This document shows positions 55,846 to 64,000 of a stretch of DNA of 64,000 nucleotides, piece after piece. The translations under genes and the position numbers were made by a program. The first letter of the stretch is position 1, and every line of letters begins with the position of its first letter. Source of the DNA: an uncultured Lachnospiraceae bacterium. GTDB lineage: Bacteria > Bacillota > Clostridia > Lachnospirales > Lachnospiraceae. Location: positions 1 to 64,000 of the forward strand of contig CANSPM010000009.1 in the NCBI GenBank assembly GCA_947648875.1. Direction: 5' to 3'. Below the pieces are notes generated by a model that saw nothing but the letters and a program-made list of their open reading frames with translations, searched no databases and had not been told where the DNA came from.

Positions 55846-58800
55846 ATGATGAGGAGAAAGAACTGGAAAAGAAAAATGGCATTTCTTCTGGCGGCAACCC
55901 TGGTAACAGGCGCGGCCTCGCAAAATCCGCTGCGGACGGAGGCGGCCACCGACATCACGCAGGAGGCGTATGGGGATATCGTGGGAACCTATTCCATAGA
56001 CCCTTCCGTGCCGGGCTATCAAGAATATACGGAGACCAACCCTCCGGTATTTCCGGATCGGGAATACCGCGTTTCCGCCACGGAATATGTCCGCTATGAG
56101 GAGAACGGGGTCAGCGCGGTTCCTGAGATCTATGACAACTATGACAATATGCCCGGAGGCGGCAGCGCGCTGCTCACAAGCGAGGAAGCGCTGGTGGAAT
56201 TTGAGGTGGAGATCGAAGAGAGCGGCTTTTATGATATGTCTCTGGTATATTACCCCATTGAGGGCAAGAGTTCCGAGATCCAGAGAGCTTTTTTTGTGGA
56301 TGGAAAGCTGCCTTACAGAGAGATGGCGCTGGTGGAAATGAAAAGAATCTGGATCACCAATGTGACCGAGACGGCGGCGGATGAGAACGGCATTGTGACC
56401 AAGGTGTGGCAGGTGGACAGTCAGGGCAACGATGTAAAGCCAAGAGCGGTGGAGGCGCCGGAGTGGGTGGAGAGTTATGTCTATGACAGCAATGGCTATG
56501 TGACCACTCCCCTGTCTCTGTACCTGGAGGCGGGCCGCCATACCATCACTGTGTTGTCCCAGAGAGAGCCCATGCTCCTGGCCGAGATCGTGCTGAACAA
56601 TCGTGAGAAGATAAAGGATTATGCCGCCACAAAGGCAGCCTGGGACGCTGCGGGCCATCAGAACAGCGTGGCGGAAAGCATTCGGATTGAGGGCGAAAAC
56701 GCCAACAAGACGTCCTCTCAGATGCTGTATCCCCGGCAGGACCAGTCCTCTCCCGCAGTGTATCCCTCCAGTCCCAAAGTGCTTTTGAACAATACCATCG
56801 GCGGGACTTCCTGGCAGGAGGCCGGGCAGTGGGTGGAGTGGGAATTTGAAGCGCCCTCCAGCGGCTATTACAATATTTCCGCGTTCTGCAAACAGAACTT
56901 TGTGCGGGGCATAGATGTGTGCCGCCGAATCTCCATCGACGGTGTGGTGCCCTTTGCGGAAATGAACGATTACGGATTCGGCTATGAACAGAACTGGCGG
57001 GAGGAAATCCTCTCCGACAAAGAGGGCAATCCCTACTGCTTCTATCTGGAAGCGGGCCCCCATACGCTTCGCATGGAGGTAGTGCTGGGCGACATGGCGG
57101 AGATCATCAGTACTGTGCAGGATACGGTGCAGCAGCTGAATTCCATTTACCGCCAGGTGATCTATATCACCGGGGTGGCGCCCGACAAATATCGTGACTA
57201 TCAGCTGACGGCATCTCTGCCCGGTCTGGAGGCACAGCTGGTCGAGGCCAGGGCCGGCATCAACCAGGCCATGGAAGCTCTCCGTGTGACGGCAGGACGC
57301 AACAGCGACAAGCTCACCACACTGCGGACCATGCGGGATCAGCTGGACGAACTGATTGCGGATCAGGAACGTTTCGTGGAAGTGCTTAATTCGTATAAAA
57401 TAAATGTGCGTGCCTGCGGAAACTGGATCACGCAGGTGCTCAGTCAGCCCTTGCAAATTGACCGCATCATGGTGTACTCCCCTGAGAATCATCAGGAGAT
57501 CAGATCCTCCGGTTTTTTTGCCGGACTGGGCTATGAGATGCAACGGCTGTTCTACTCTTTCATCGTGGACTACAATCAGATCGGCAATGCCATCGACGAC
57601 GAGCAGGAGGGCGTGGTGCTGACCCTGTGGATCGGCACGGGGCGTGACCAGGCCAATGTTATCAAGGCTCTGATTGACGAGAACTTTACCAGCAGCACCG
57701 GCATCAACGTCAATGTGCAGTTAGTGGATATGAATACGCTGCTGCGGGCGACGCTGGCGGAAGAAGGGCCGGATTTGGCTATCCAGGTAGCCAATACCAA
57801 CGGCATTGCGGGAGCCGTGCTGAATACCGGTAATGACACACCTGTCAATTACGGCATTCGCAACGCCGTGCTGGACTTGACGCAGTTCGATGACTTTGAG
57901 GAAGTATCCCGGAGGTTCAGCCCCAGTGCGTTGGTTCCTTTCAGCTTCAACGGCGCTACCTATGCGCTGCCGGACACCCAGACCTTTCCCATGATGTTTT
58001 ACCGCAAGGACATTCTGGCGGAGATCGGGCTGGATGTGCCCGCCACATGGGACGAGGTGAAGGTGGCCATGACGGTGCTGGCCAAGAACCAGATGGAATT
58101 TGGCATGTTGCCAAATGAACAGACTTTCGCCATGCTGCTGTTTCAAAACGGCGGCGCGTACTATTCCGCAGACGGTTCCCGTTCCATGCTGGACTCCGAT
58201 ATCGCGGTGGCGACCTTTAAACAGTACTGTGAGTACTACACGGACTACAAGCTGGATAAGGCTACCAGTGTGGAGGAGCGTTTCCGTACCGGCGAGTGTC
58301 CGATTATTATATCAGATTACACCACTTACAACAATCTACAGGTGTCCGCGCCGGATATAGAGGGGCTGTGGGAATTTACGGTGGTGCCCGGCATCTTACA
58401 GGAGGATGGAAGCATTTTGCACTCCACCGGGAGTACCGGTCTGTCGGATATCATCATGGCCAACACGGAGCATCCCGAGGAGTGCTGGGAGTTCCTGAAA
58501 TGGTGGACGGACGCGGAGACCCAGGTTTTGTACGGCCGGGAGATGGAGAGTCTGATGGGGGCCAGCGCCCGTGTCGCCACGGCTAACCTGGAGGCCATGT
58601 CCAGTCTGTCCTGGCCTGTCAGGGATTATCGGGAGATCATGAAGCAGTTTGCGCAGGTGCAGGGAATCCCCCAGGTGCCCGGCGGCTACTATACATGGCG
58701 CAATGTGAATAACGCGTTCTACAGTGTGACGGAGGATTCCAGCAACACCGGGCGGACCCAGGTTGCCACTCCCAGAGAAGAACTGATGGATAAGATCATC

Positions 58801-58866
58801 TATGTGGACGCGGAGATCAGCTATAAGCGGGAAGAGTTTGGCCTGCCTGTGGCCGGGGATGAATAG
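55846..58866 (+). CDS. Large carbohydrate-binding ABC substrate-binding protein
   Basis: About 1006 residues from Met at 55846 (GGAGAAGAA upstream; Met 55825 is an alternative). A Sec signal (MAFLLAATLVTGAASQN) has no lipobox Cys. The N-terminal ~600 residues hold two beta-sandwich regions resembling CBM35-like modules (EIEESGFYDMSLVYYPIEG, then WVEWEFEAPSSGYYNIS) and a helical stretch. From about 600 on comes an extracellular solute-binding domain: VVLTLWIGTGRDQANVIKAL, PDTQTFPMMFYRKDILAEIG and EECWEFLKWWTDAETQVLYG. Binding proteins are usually about 450 residues, so this is more than double. It pairs with the two permeases directly downstream. Confidence 0.8.
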   Translation: MMRRKNWKRKMAFLLAATLVTGAASQNPLRTEAATDITQEAYGDIVGTYSIDPSVPGYQEYTETNPPVFPDREYRVSATEYVRYEENGVSAVPEIYDNYDNMPGGGSALLTSEEALVEFEVEIEESGFYDMSLVYYPIEGKSSEIQRAFFVDGKLPYREMALVEMKRIWITNVTETAADENGIVTKVWQVDSQGNDVKPRAVEAPEWVESYVYDSNGYVTTPLSLYLEAGRHTITVLSQREPMLLAEIVLNNREKIKDYAATKAAWDAAGHQNSVAESIRIEGENANKTSSQMLYPRQDQSSPAVYPSSPKVLLNNTIGGTSWQEAGQWVEWEFEAPSSGYYNISAFCKQNFVRGIDVCRRISIDGVVPFAEMNDYGFGYEQNWREEILSDKEGNPYCFYLEAGPHTLRMEVVLGDMAEIISTVQDTVQQLNSIYRQVIYITGVAPDKYRDYQLTASLPGLEAQLVEARAGINQAMEALRVTAGRNSDKLTTLRTMRDQLDELIADQERFVEVLNSYKINVRACGNWITQVLSQPLQIDRIMVYSPENHQEIRSSGFFAGLGYEMQRLFYSFIVDYNQIGNAIDDEQEGVVLTLWIGTGRDQANVIKALIDENFTSSTGINVNVQLVDMNTLLRATLAEEGPDLAIQVANTNGIAGAVLNTGNDTPVNYGIRNAVLDLTQFDDFEEVSRRFSPSALVPFSFNGATYALPDTQTFPMMFYRKDILAEIGLDVPATWDEVKVAMTVLAKNQMEFGMLPNEQTFAMLLFQNGGAYYSADGSRSMLDSDIAVATFKQYCEYYTDYKLDKATSVEERFRTGECPIIISDYTTYNNLQVSAPDIEGLWEFTVVPGILQEDGSILHSTGSTGLSDIIMANTEHPEECWEFLKWWTDAETQVLYGREMESLMGASARVATANLEAMSSLSWPVRDYREIMKQFAQVQGIPQVPGGYYTWRNVNNAFYSVTEDSSNTGRTQVATPREELMDKIIYVDAEISYKREEFGLPVAGDE

Positions 58867-58881
58867 GAGGGGAGAGCGCAT

Positions 58882-59835
58882 ATGGCTAAAGAAGCAGTAA
58901 GTTTTGGAGTTTCCCAGGAGGCTTTGGACATCGCAAAAAAGCAGGGAACCTTACGCTATCAGATTGTAAGGAACAGGGCCTCCTATTTTATGATTGCCCC
59001 ATACTTTATCCTGTTTTTCTTCTTCACGGTATTGCCGGTGCTCATGTCTGTGGCACTGAGTTTTACATACTTTAACATGCTGGAACTCCCCACATTTGTG
59101 GGCTGGAAGAACTATATCAAGCTGTTTCTGGAGGATGACATCTTTTTGGTCTCCCTGAAAAACACGCTGATATTTGCCGTGGTCACCGGACCGGTGAGTT
59201 ACATGCTCTGTCTTCTGTTCGCGTGGATTATCAATGAGTTCAAGGGGAAGCTGAGAGCCTTTCTGACCCTGATTTTTTACGCGCCTTCCATCTGCGGTAA
59301 CGCCTACCTGGTATGGAATCTGATTCTCACAGGCGACCGCTACGGATATCTGAACGGTATTTTGCTGAAGCTGGACATAATCAACGAAGCCAAGCTGTGG
59401 ATGCAGACGGAGAAATACATACTGCCCATACTGATCGTGGTACAACTCTGGCTGTCTCTGGGCACAGGCTTTCTTTCCTTCATCGCCGGCCTACAGACCG
59501 TGGATAAGAGCATGTATGAGGCGGCGGCCTTGGACGGCGTCAAGAACCGCTGGCAGGAACTGTGGTATGTGACGCTGCCGGCCATGAAGCCCCAGCTGAT
59601 GTTCGGCGCGGTGATGCAGATCACCCAGTCCTTCGCGGTGGCCGACATCTCCATCAACCTGGCGGGCAACCCCTCAGTCAATTACGCAGGCGCCACAGTG
59701 GTAACCCATCTGCTGGATTACGGCTCCACCCGTTTTGACATGGGGTATGCGTCCGCAATCGCCACCATTCTGTTCCTGCTGATGGTGGGCACCAACAAAC
59801 TGGTACAGAAAATCTTAGGAAGGGTGGGCGAATAA
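58882..59835 (+). CDS. Sugar ABC transporter permease (MalF/UgpA-type)
   Basis: A 317-residue membrane permease with six helices. The EAA loop EAAALDGVKNRWQELWYVTL contacts the ATPase. YFILFFFFTVLPVLMSVALS is the first helix. GGAGGGGAG precedes the ATG, 15 bp after the binding protein. It is one half of a heterodimeric channel; the other half begins immediately after its stop codon. Confidence 0.92.
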   Translation: MAKEAVSFGVSQEALDIAKKQGTLRYQIVRNRASYFMIAPYFILFFFFTVLPVLMSVALSFTYFNMLELPTFVGWKNYIKLFLEDDIFLVSLKNTLIFAVVTGPVSYMLCLLFAWIINEFKGKLRAFLTLIFYAPSICGNAYLVWNLILTGDRYGYLNGILLKLDIINEAKLWMQTEKYILPILIVVQLWLSLGTGFLSFIAGLQTVDKSMYEAAALDGVKNRWQELWYVTLPAMKPQLMFGAVMQITQSFAVADISINLAGNPSVNYAGATVVTHLLDYGSTRFDMGYASAIATILFLLMVGTNKLVQKILGRVGE

Positions 59836-60729
59836 GTGGCTGAGAAAGATACTATCAAACGAAAAAGACGATTCTTGCACAAAAGAGAAAAACAGCTGAA
59901 CCGGTCCATGGCGGGCAACACCCTTTTGTTTGTGCTGATGTTCATCTGCGGTATCTTCATGGTGCTGCCCCTGGTAATGATTGTCAACAACGCCTTAAAG
60001 CCTCTGGATGAGTTATACCAGTTTCCACCCAGGATCTTTGTGCGCAACCCTACGCTGGAGAACTTTTCCGATCTGTTTGTTTTGATGAACGATTCCTGGA
60101 TTCCTTTTTCCAGGTACATACTGAACACCATAATTATTACGGGATTTGGCATGGTGGGGCATGTGGTGGTGGCTTCCCTGGCGGCCTATCCCCTGGCAAA
60201 ACACCGGTTTCCGGGCAAGAATATTCTGTTCAGCATGGTAGTGCTGTCCATGATGTTCTCCTGGACTGTTACCCAGATTCCCCAGTACCTGATCATTTCC
60301 TGGATGGGAATCAACAACAATTATCTGGCTCTGATTCTGCCTGCCTGGTCTTTCGGCATGGGCCTGTATCTGATGAAACAGTTTATGGAGCAGCTGCCGG
60401 ATTCCCTGATGGAGTCAGCAAAGCTGGACGGCGCTACCGAATGGCATATCTTCTGGACCATTGTGATGCCCAATGTAAAACCGGCATGGCTGACCCTGGC
60501 GATCTTCCAGTTCCAGCAGATGTGGGGCAACACTGGTTCCATGTTCCTGCGGGATGAGCAGTTAAAGCCCTTACAGTTTGCCCTACAGCAGATCACTGCG
60601 GGCGGCGTTGCGAGAGCGGGCGCTGCGGCAGCCGTGACATTCATCATTGCGGCAGTGCCTATCATTTTCTTCCTGATCTGCCAGAGCAATATCCTGGAGA
60701 CCATGACAACATCCGGTATGAAGGACTAA
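59836..60729 (+). CDS. Sugar ABC transporter permease (MalG/UgpE-type)
   Basis: A 297-residue permease with six helices and the EAA loop ESAKLDGATEWHIFWTIVMP. GTG start directly after the TAA of the partner permease, so the two are translationally coupled. No ATPase gene follows within the window; carbohydrate importers of this class often share an MsmK-like ATPase encoded elsewhere. Confidence 0.92.
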   Translation: MAEKDTIKRKRRFLHKREKQLNRSMAGNTLLFVLMFICGIFMVLPLVMIVNNALKPLDELYQFPPRIFVRNPTLENFSDLFVLMNDSWIPFSRYILNTIIITGFGMVGHVVVASLAAYPLAKHRFPGKNILFSMVVLSMMFSWTVTQIPQYLIISWMGINNNYLALILPAWSFGMGLYLMKQFMEQLPDSLMESAKLDGATEWHIFWTIVMPNVKPAWLTLAIFQFQQMWGNTGSMFLRDEQLKPLQFALQQITAGGVARAGAAAAVTFIIAAVPIIFFLICQSNILETMTTSGMKD

Positions 60730-60744
60730 GAGGGAGGAGCGTAT

Positions 60745-62274
60745 ATGAAAAACCGAAAACTGGTCATAAAATTAGTAAAGAGCGCTGCGGCTTTCCTCCT
60801 TGCGGCGGTCACCGGATTGACGGCCATTCCCCGGGAGGCCCGGGCGTCCGGCCTGCCCTACCAGCCCTACAATTACAATTACTGGGAGGACATTGTATTT
60901 ACTCCTGCGGCCTATGAGCCCGGGAAAATCGTTTCCGGTCTGGACTTTACTTTCGAGGGGGAACCCATCGGGGCTTTCGTGACGCCCCAGGATCTGTGCA
61001 AATCTCCCACCGGGGACGTATATATCGCCGATACCGGCAACAACCGTATTGTGGTGCTGGACTCCGCTATGACGGAAGTCCGCAGAATTATAACCGGGTT
61101 TGACAATGCCGGGACAAAGGACGGGTTTAAGCAGCCCACGGGCGTGGCCGTGTCCCAGTCCAATCAGCTCTACGTGGCGGATTCCCAGAATCGCCGTGTG
61201 GTGGTGCTAAACCAGGACGGCACGCTGGCCAGGTTTGTTCAAAATCCCCAGTCCGAGGTGCTGGAGGACGGATACCAGTTTGTGCCGCTGAAAGTATCCG
61301 TGGATTATGCGGACCGTGTCTACTGCATTGCGCAGAACATGTTCGAGGGTATCATGGTGTTTGAGACCAGCGGTGATTTCACCGGGTTTTTTGGCACCAT
61401 CAATGTGGAGATCTCTCTGTGGGAGAAATTCTGGAGAAAGCTGGCCACCAAGGAAGAGCGCGCCAAGTCTCAACTGTTCATTCCCACGGAGTTCACCGGC
61501 ATTGATATTGACCCGGACGGCTTTGTGTACGCCTCCAATATCGACCCCAGCGGTGAGCAGGGCGTCCGAAGGCTGAATCCCAAGGGGCAGGACGTCATCA
61601 AGAAGGGCGTCAACAAGAATGTGGGCGGTGATCTCTGGATTGACGGTAACAGCGATTATTCCGGCCCCTCCCAGTTCACCGATGTGGTCTACCGGGAAAG
61701 CGGCATCTATTCCTGCCTGGATAAAAAACGGGGGCGCATCTTCACCTACGACCATGAGGGCAATCTTCTGTACATCTTTGGGGGACTGGGCACCCAGACC
61801 GGAACTTTCCGGCTTCCGGTTGCCATAGAGAATCTTGACAGCGACCTGATTGTGCTGGATGCCACCAGCGGAAACATTACCTTCTTTAATGAGACCGAGT
61901 ACGGACGGCTGATCAACCAGGCCGTGGCGCTGCGCTACGACGGCGACGAAGCGCAGGCCGTGGAGCTGTGGGAGCGGGTGCTGGTTCTGGACGAGAATAA
62001 CGAACTTGCCAATACCGGCATCGGAAAAGCGTACCTCACTGCCGGCGATTACGAGAAGGCCATGTACTATCTGGAATTGGGCATGGCCCGGGATTACTAC
62101 TCCGTGGCGTACAGGCGTTACAGAAACAACCTTCTGACGGCCAACGCCAATGTGCTTCTCTCCATCTTCTTTGTGCTTATCATCGGGTGGGCAGTGTGGC
62201 GGAGAATCAAAAAGAAAAAGGGAATTGTTCTGTTTAAGAAAAAAGGCGGGAAAGGGGGCGGTCCGAATGCGTAA
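60745..62274 (+). CDS. Membrane-anchored NHL-repeat and TPR protein
   Basis: A 509-residue exported protein. A signal peptide (AAAFLLAAVTGLTAIPREARA) is followed by NHL-type propeller repeats from about residue 70: GDVYIADTGNNRIVVLD, then NQLYVADSQNRRVVVLN. Two TPR units follow near 385-450 (DEAQAVELWERVLVLDENNE, AGDYEKAMYYLELGMA). A transmembrane helix near 465-490 (LLSIFFVLIIGWAVW) and a Lys-rich tail anchor it. The propeller should face outside. Such proteins recur next to YIP1 and DUF5696 proteins in polysaccharide loci; their job is not known. Overlaps the next gene by 8 bp. Confidence 0.78.
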   Translation: MKNRKLVIKLVKSAAAFLLAAVTGLTAIPREARASGLPYQPYNYNYWEDIVFTPAAYEPGKIVSGLDFTFEGEPIGAFVTPQDLCKSPTGDVYIADTGNNRIVVLDSAMTEVRRIITGFDNAGTKDGFKQPTGVAVSQSNQLYVADSQNRRVVVLNQDGTLARFVQNPQSEVLEDGYQFVPLKVSVDYADRVYCIAQNMFEGIMVFETSGDFTGFFGTINVEISLWEKFWRKLATKEERAKSQLFIPTEFTGIDIDPDGFVYASNIDPSGEQGVRRLNPKGQDVIKKGVNKNVGGDLWIDGNSDYSGPSQFTDVVYRESGIYSCLDKKRGRIFTYDHEGNLLYIFGGLGTQTGTFRLPVAIENLDSDLIVLDATSGNITFFNETEYGRLINQAVALRYDGDEAQAVELWERVLVLDENNELANTGIGKAYLTAGDYEKAMYYLELGMARDYYSVAYRRYRNNLLTANANVLLSIFFVLIIGWAVWRRIKKKKGIVLFKKKGGKGGGPNA

Positions 62275-62899
62275 GTATTTTTCCGGAGAAAAATGGAGCT
62301 ATATGCTTTATACCATATCGCATCCCATGGACGGGTATTATTGGATTCGCCATGCGGAGAGGGGCAGCGTGCCCCTGGCGGTTCTGATGGTGGTTCTCTT
62401 TTCCGTGTGTTTTACGGCCAACAGGCTGTTGGCCAGCTTTGTGGTAAACGATATCAATCCCAGGGCAGTGGATATCCTCTACGAACTTGGGGGCGTGCTT
62501 GCGTTCTATCTGCTCCTGTGCGTCAGCAACTGGTGTGTCACCTGCCTCATGAATGGCGAGGGGCGGATGAAGGATATCATCATAGCGGTGGGCTATGGCA
62601 CAGTGCCCATCACCATGGTACTGCTTCTGTCCACCCTGATCAGCCAGTTTATTGCGGATGACGAGCAGGCTTTTTACACATTGCTCTTGGCGGCTGGCAT
62701 TGCCTACGGCGTTATAATGATCCTGATCGGTATTATGCAGATACACAATTACACCCTGGGCAAGACGCTGATCACCTTGTTTCTCACCTTTGTGGCATTG
62801 CTTATTATTGTCTTCCTGATACTGCTTCTGACCAATCTGCTGGGCATGGTTTATAACTTTTTCAGAAGTGTATACACGGAAATTATATTCAGAACGTAG
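62267..62899 (+). CDS. YIP1-family membrane protein
   Basis: A 210-residue membrane protein with about five helices. The N-terminus WSYMLYTISHPMDGYYWIRH is typical of bacterial YIP1-domain proteins beside NHL/DUF5696 genes, followed by VCLMNGEGRMKDI-like loop residues and three C-terminal helices. Met at 62267 starts inside the stop region of the NHL gene. Possible role in membrane organisation of the uptake complex is speculative. Confidence 0.75.
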   Translation: MRKYFSGEKWSYMLYTISHPMDGYYWIRHAERGSVPLAVLMVVLFSVCFTANRLLASFVVNDINPRAVDILYELGGVLAFYLLLCVSNWCVTCLMNGEGRMKDIIIAVGYGTVPITMVLLLSTLISQFIADDEQAFYTLLLAAGIAYGVIMILIGIMQIHNYTLGKTLITLFLTFVALLIIVFLILLLTNLLGMVYNFFRSVYTEIIFRT

Positions 62900-62913
62900 G
62901 GGGGCCATGGAAT

Positions 62914-64000
62914 ATGAAAGATTCTAAGGAAAAGAAAATAAAAAGGCCCATGAGTTTCACCCGGCGTGTTGTGTTTGGCGTCCTGGGGGTGGCGGTAACA
63001 GCGGCGGCCATTTATCTGACCTACTATTTTGTCCACTATGTGTTTTATGACCGATATGAAGATTATGTGACCTCCTATACGTATGAGCAGGGCGGCGCGT
63101 ACACGCCCATAGCCGAGACACAGTCCGATGTGCCGGACTTTGAGCTGGTGGCGGAGAGTGAGTATCTGAAACTTTATACCCAGCCGTCCACAGCCATTGT
63201 GGCTGTGTATGACAAGAGGAACGGCGAGACCACTTACACCAATCCGCTGAACGCGGATGAGGACACAGTGGCCAATGGCGCCAATGTAAATTATCTGAAA
63301 TCACAGCTTCTGATATACTATTACAATGAGGAAGCCGTATCCGGTACCATGGCTACTTACAACGACGCCGTGCGGAAAAATCAATTCTCCGCAGAGGGAA
63401 TTGAGAATGGCATTCGGTACATCTATCATTTGGGGGAGATCGCGGATAACCAGATGCATTTTGAGGTGCCTCTGGAGTATCGCCTGCACGAGGACTATCT
63501 GGAAGTATCCGTTCCCACCTGCGGCATCCAAGAGTACAATAACGGATACATATATCGGATTCAGCTGCTCCGCTATATGGGGGCGACTTCCTACGATGAC
63601 AGGGGATATATCGTGGTGCCGAACGGTTCCGGTTCCATCATCCGCTTTAACAACGGCAAGCGCACTGCCGCCAGCTATTCTCAGTATATTTATGATATTG
63701 ATCCCCTGGCGGCCAACTACACCACCACCGAGATCCTGGATCCGGCCAGGCTGGCCCTGTTCGGCATCTGCAAAGAGAATTACGGTATGCTGGTGACGGT
63801 GGAGGACGGAGCCTCCAACGCGCTGATCACGGCCGGAATATCCGGGGTGTACAATGATCTGAATTATGCGTACCCTTCCTTTGTGCTGCGGGTTGCGGAT
63901 AATTTGCGGATGTTCGGGGACTCCGCGTCGGATGTCTATGTCATAGAGCCTAAACCCTATGACGTGAACATGACGGTGCGCTATACTTTTCTGGATCAGG
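62914..64000 (+). CDS. DUF5696-type membrane-anchored protein, truncated by the window end
   Basis: The first 362 residues of a longer protein; the frame is open to the last base. After a basic start (MKDSKEKKIKRP) there is one helix (VVFGVLGVAVTAAAIYLTYY), then an extracytoplasmic region. Segments like LKLYTQPSTAIVAVYDKRNG, GYIVVPNGSGSIIRFNNG and VTVEDGASNALITAG recall DUF5696 proteins, which accompany carbohydrate ABC importers in Firmicutes and may be remote glycosidase-like folds. The ATG is 14 bp after the YIP1 stop and follows GGGGGG. Function unproven. Confidence 0.75.
   Translation, partial: MKDSKEKKIKRPMSFTRRVVFGVLGVAVTAAAIYLTYYFVHYVFYDRYEDYVTSYTYEQGGAYTPIAETQSDVPDFELVAESEYLKLYTQPSTAIVAVYDKRNGETTYTNPLNADEDTVANGANVNYLKSQLLIYYYNEEAVSGTMATYNDAVRKNQFSAEGIENGIRYIYHLGEIADNQMHFEVPLEYRLHEDYLEVSVPTCGIQEYNNGYIYRIQLLRYMGATSYDDRGYIVVPNGSGSIIRFNNGKRTAASYSQYIYDIDPLAANYTTTEILDPARLALFGICKENYGMLVTVEDGASNALITAGISGVYNDLNYAYPSFVLRVADNLRMFGDSASDVYVIEPKPYDVNMTVRYTFLDQ

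Noticed and set aside
55603-57543. Minus-strand 646-codon frame over the DUF624 and binding-protein genes
   Set aside because: It crosses two well-supported genes, has His/Arg-rich antisense composition and no start signal.
1-64000. rRNA, tRNA or riboswitch genes
   Set aside because: No conserved rRNA stretches, tRNA cloverleaf with TTCGANTC-type arm, or known riboswitch core was noticed on reading; a covariance-model scan would be needed to exclude them formally.

Overview
The window looks like chromosome from a gut Lachnospiraceae-type Firmicute (Clostridia). The reasons are the moderate-to-high GC content, strong AGGAGG-type ribosome binding sites with occasional TTG/GTG starts, Gram-positive lipoproteins, many glycoside hydrolases, GPH and ABC sugar transport, and AraC/MarR regulators. 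No rRNA, tRNA or CRISPR array was seen. All family names below come from motif recognition; no database search was run.

Layout. 1-0.7 kb is scar tissue of an integrative element: a TraG/VirD4 C-terminal fragment, a tyrosine-integrase tail, and between them a palindromic repeat flanked by 17-bp direct repeats. 0.9-4.6 kb is a GH2 beta-galactosidase with a GPH sugar symporter. 4.7-5.9 kb is a MarR-flavodoxin operon, and 6.0-8.1 kb (minus strand) a chemotaxis receptor. 8.5-27.9 kb is the standout: a 19-kb run with a consensus promoter encoding a MoxR-type AAA+ ATPase, a DUF5682-like protein, a VWA protein, a double-SWIM zinc-finger protein, and three tandem giant DUF4132-like proteins. The first four genes have the same order as E. 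coli yehL-yehM-yehP-yehQ, and DUF4132 corresponds to E. coli yehI/molR. The function of this module is not established. Here the DUF4132 component is triplicated, two copies share a 624-bp tract with no nucleotide difference, and the SWIM protein carries an in-frame 39-bp minisatellite.

28-42 kb (mostly minus strand) holds three paralogous 761-764-residue lipoproteins (propeller-like N-terminus plus solute-binding-like C-terminus) that lack permease partners. They surround a GH115 alpha-glucuronidase / SGNH esterase pair with a divergent AraC regulator, a small secreted protein with a one-base frame problem at its start, and a decayed TPR gene. 42.8-46.0 kb is a two-subunit LacLM-type beta-galactosidase, 46.3-48.7 kb a polar amino-acid ABC importer, and 48.8-53.1 kb two tail-to-tail membrane proteins and a helical-repeat protein.

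53.5-64.0 kb (continuing past the window) is a mannan/polysaccharide operon: lipoprotein CBM35-GH26 mannanase, DUF624 protein, a very large binding protein with carbohydrate-binding-like domains, two ABC permeases, an NHL-TPR membrane protein, a YIP1-type membrane protein and a DUF5696 protein. No cognate ATPase is present, so a shared MsmK-type ATPase elsewhere is likely.

Palindromic intergenic repeats (373-511, 46104-46270, probably 48701-48747; and a second family at 37042-37141 and 42680-42710) punctuate the accessory parts of the window.
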